Shown: piece by piece, positions 63,034-64,000 of the stretch
Layout of the letters: each line of letters begins with the position of its first letter
How positions within the stretch are numbered: the stretch's first letter is position 1
Assembly (NCBI RefSeq): GCF_007858275.1
Contig: NZ_VFEV01000030.1
Span: 1-64,000, forward strand
Direction of reading: 5' to 3'
DNA: 64,000 nucleotides
Source of the DNA: Pseudomonas proteolytica
GTDB taxonomy: Bacteria > Pseudomonadota > Gammaproteobacteria > Pseudomonadales > Pseudomonadaceae
The notes under the pieces: model-generated
Database searches by the model: none
The model's input: only the letters and a program-made list of their open reading frames with translations
Told to the model about the DNA's origin: nothing
Made by a program: the position numbers and the translations under genes

Positions 63034-64000
63034 TTACTTCTTCTGGTCTTCTTTTACTTCTTCGAACTCGGCATCGACAACATCATCGTGCTTGGCTTCA
63101 GGCTCTGCCTGTTGCGCGGCACCGTCAGCTGGCTGGCCTTGCTCGGCGTACATCTTCTGAGCCACTGGCGCGGAGACTTTCGACAGTTCCTCAACCTTGG
63201 CTTCGATAGTGGCCTTGTCATCGCCTTTAACGGCGGCTTCCAGGGCAACCACTGCAGCTTCGATTGCAGTCTTCTCTTCAGCAGTCACTTTGTCGCCAGC
63301 ATCAGCGATCATTTTGCGCGTCGAGTGAACCAGTGCATCACCCTGGTTGCGGGCAGCGGCCAGCTCTTCGAACTTGCGATCTTCCTCGGCGTTCTTTTCA
63401 GCGTCGTTGATCATCTGCTGAATTTCTTCCTCGGACAGGCCGGAGTTGGCCTTGATCACGATCGACTGAGTCTTGCCAGTGGCCTTGTCCTTGGCGCCTA
63501 CGTGCAGAATGCCGTTGGCGTCGATGTCGAAGGTCACTTCAATCTGTGGCACGCCACGTGGAGCTGGTGGAATCTCGGCCAGGTCGAACTTGCCCAGGGA
63601 CTTGTTCTGCGCAGCCTGCTTACGTTCACCTTGCAGCACGTGAATAGTCACCGCGCCCTGGTTGTCATCGGCAGTCGAGAACACTTGCGATTTCTTGGTA
63701 GGAATCGTGGTGTTCTTCTCGATCAGCGCAGTCATCACGCCGCCCATGGTTTCGATACCCAGGGTCAGCGGGCTGACGTCCAGCAGCAGCACGTCTTTCA
63801 CGTCGCCGGCCAATACCGCACCCTGGATGGCAGCACCCATGGCAACTGCTTCGTCCGGGTTGACGTCTTTACGCGCTTCTTTACCGAAGAACTCAGTAAC
63901 CTTCTGCTGCACCAGCGGCATACGGGTCTGACCACCGACCAGAATCACGTCGTTGATCGAGCCAACATCGATACCCGAGTCTTTCAGGGCGATGCGGCAA
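63034..64000 (-). CDS. dnaK: Chaperone protein DnaK, C-terminal part (continues beyond window)
   Basis: About 322 codons of the 3' end; the frame is open to the window edge (reading C-R-I-A-L-K-D-S-G...). Visible are the end of the ATPase domain (DVILVGGQTRMPLVQ, DEAVAMGAAIQGAVLAGDV), the conserved linker (VLLLDVSPLTLGIET), the substrate-binding beta domain and helical lid, and the acidic tail ending EFEEVKEDQKK. It partners with DnaJ downstream and GrpE, which would lie to the right. Confidence 0.97.
   Translation of the reverse strand, partial: CRIALKDSGIDVGSINDVILVGGQTRMPLVQQKVTEFFGKEARKDVNPDEAVAMGAAIQGAVLAGDVKDVLLLDVSPLTLGIETMGGVMTALIEKNTTIPTKKSQVFSTADDNQGAVTIHVLQGERKQAAQNKSLGKFDLAEIPPAPRGVPQIEVTFDIDANGILHVGAKDKATGKTQSIVIKANSGLSEEEIQQMINDAEKNAEEDRKFEELAAARNQGDALVHSTRKMIADAGDKVTAEEKTAIEAAVVALEAAVKGDDKATIEAKVEELSKVSAPVAQKMYAEQGQPADGAAQQAEPEAKHDDVVDAEFEEVKEDQKK

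Overview
This is core chromosome of a fluorescent pseudomonad, most likely the Pseudomonas fluorescens group. The gene order msrQP-pssA-ilvCHB ... mrcB ... dksA-gluQ-cbrAB-crcZ-pcnB-folK-panBC-pgi-acs ... pnp-rpsO-truB-rbfA-infB-nusA-rimP-tRNA-secG-tpiA-glmM-folP-ftsH-rlmE ... greA-carBA-dapB-dnaJK follows, from memory, the P. aeruginosa PA469x-PA476x block. High GC content, fluorescens-type REP/REPIN repeats and single PrrF and CrcZ RNAs agree. I see no prophage, CRISPR array, integron or toxin cluster. The new material lies mainly in the non-coding DNA.

Layout. 1-190: tandem rRNA-type promoters pointing left, so an rrn operon should start just outside the window. 191-7.7 kb: methionine-sulfoxide repair (msrPQ), phosphatidylserine synthase, the ilvBHC branched-chain operon with a long leader, a YqcC protein, and the lipoprotein/PBP1b pair lpoP-mrcB. 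10.1-12.6 kb: an APH-like/P-loop kinase fusion, a pentapeptide-repeat protein and a TfoX C-domain protein. 12.6-16.1 kb: an iron block with the PrrF sRNA and its Fur box, the heme ABC importer hmuTUV and a divergent Rieske protein. 16-24.3 kb: sfsA, an aminotransferase, dksA, gluQ and cbrXAB. 24.3-24.9 kb: a CbrB-type dyad, a sigma54 promoter and the CrcZ sRNA, which is the catabolite-repression switch. 25-38 kb: pcnB, folK, panBC (no panD), pgi, acs, an MpaB-like protein, a methyltransferase and a DUF748 protein, with REPINs in the gaps.

38.1-39.4 kb is the most unusual stretch. A 125-bp terminal-inverted-repeat element sits inside a REPIN between 10-bp direct repeats. Next to it, a BON-domain gene has a sigma54 promoter match and a large upstream dyad. 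39.4-48.5 kb holds the translation/RNA-decay cluster (pnp to rimP) with tRNA-fMet and tRNA-Leu(GAG) and tandem terminators before rimP. 48.5-56 kb carries secG, tpiA, glmM, folP, ftsH, rlmE, yhbY and greA. 56-61.6 kb carries carB, carA (TTG start behind a terminator hairpin) and dapB. The window ends inside dnaK, upstream of dnaJ.

How the parts work together. The CbrAB-CrcZ module sets carbon-source hierarchy. PrrF and hmuTUV handle iron and heme. The pnp-to-ftsH clusters form translation and envelope housekeeping operons. All functional statements rest on recognised motifs and family knowledge; no database search was run.
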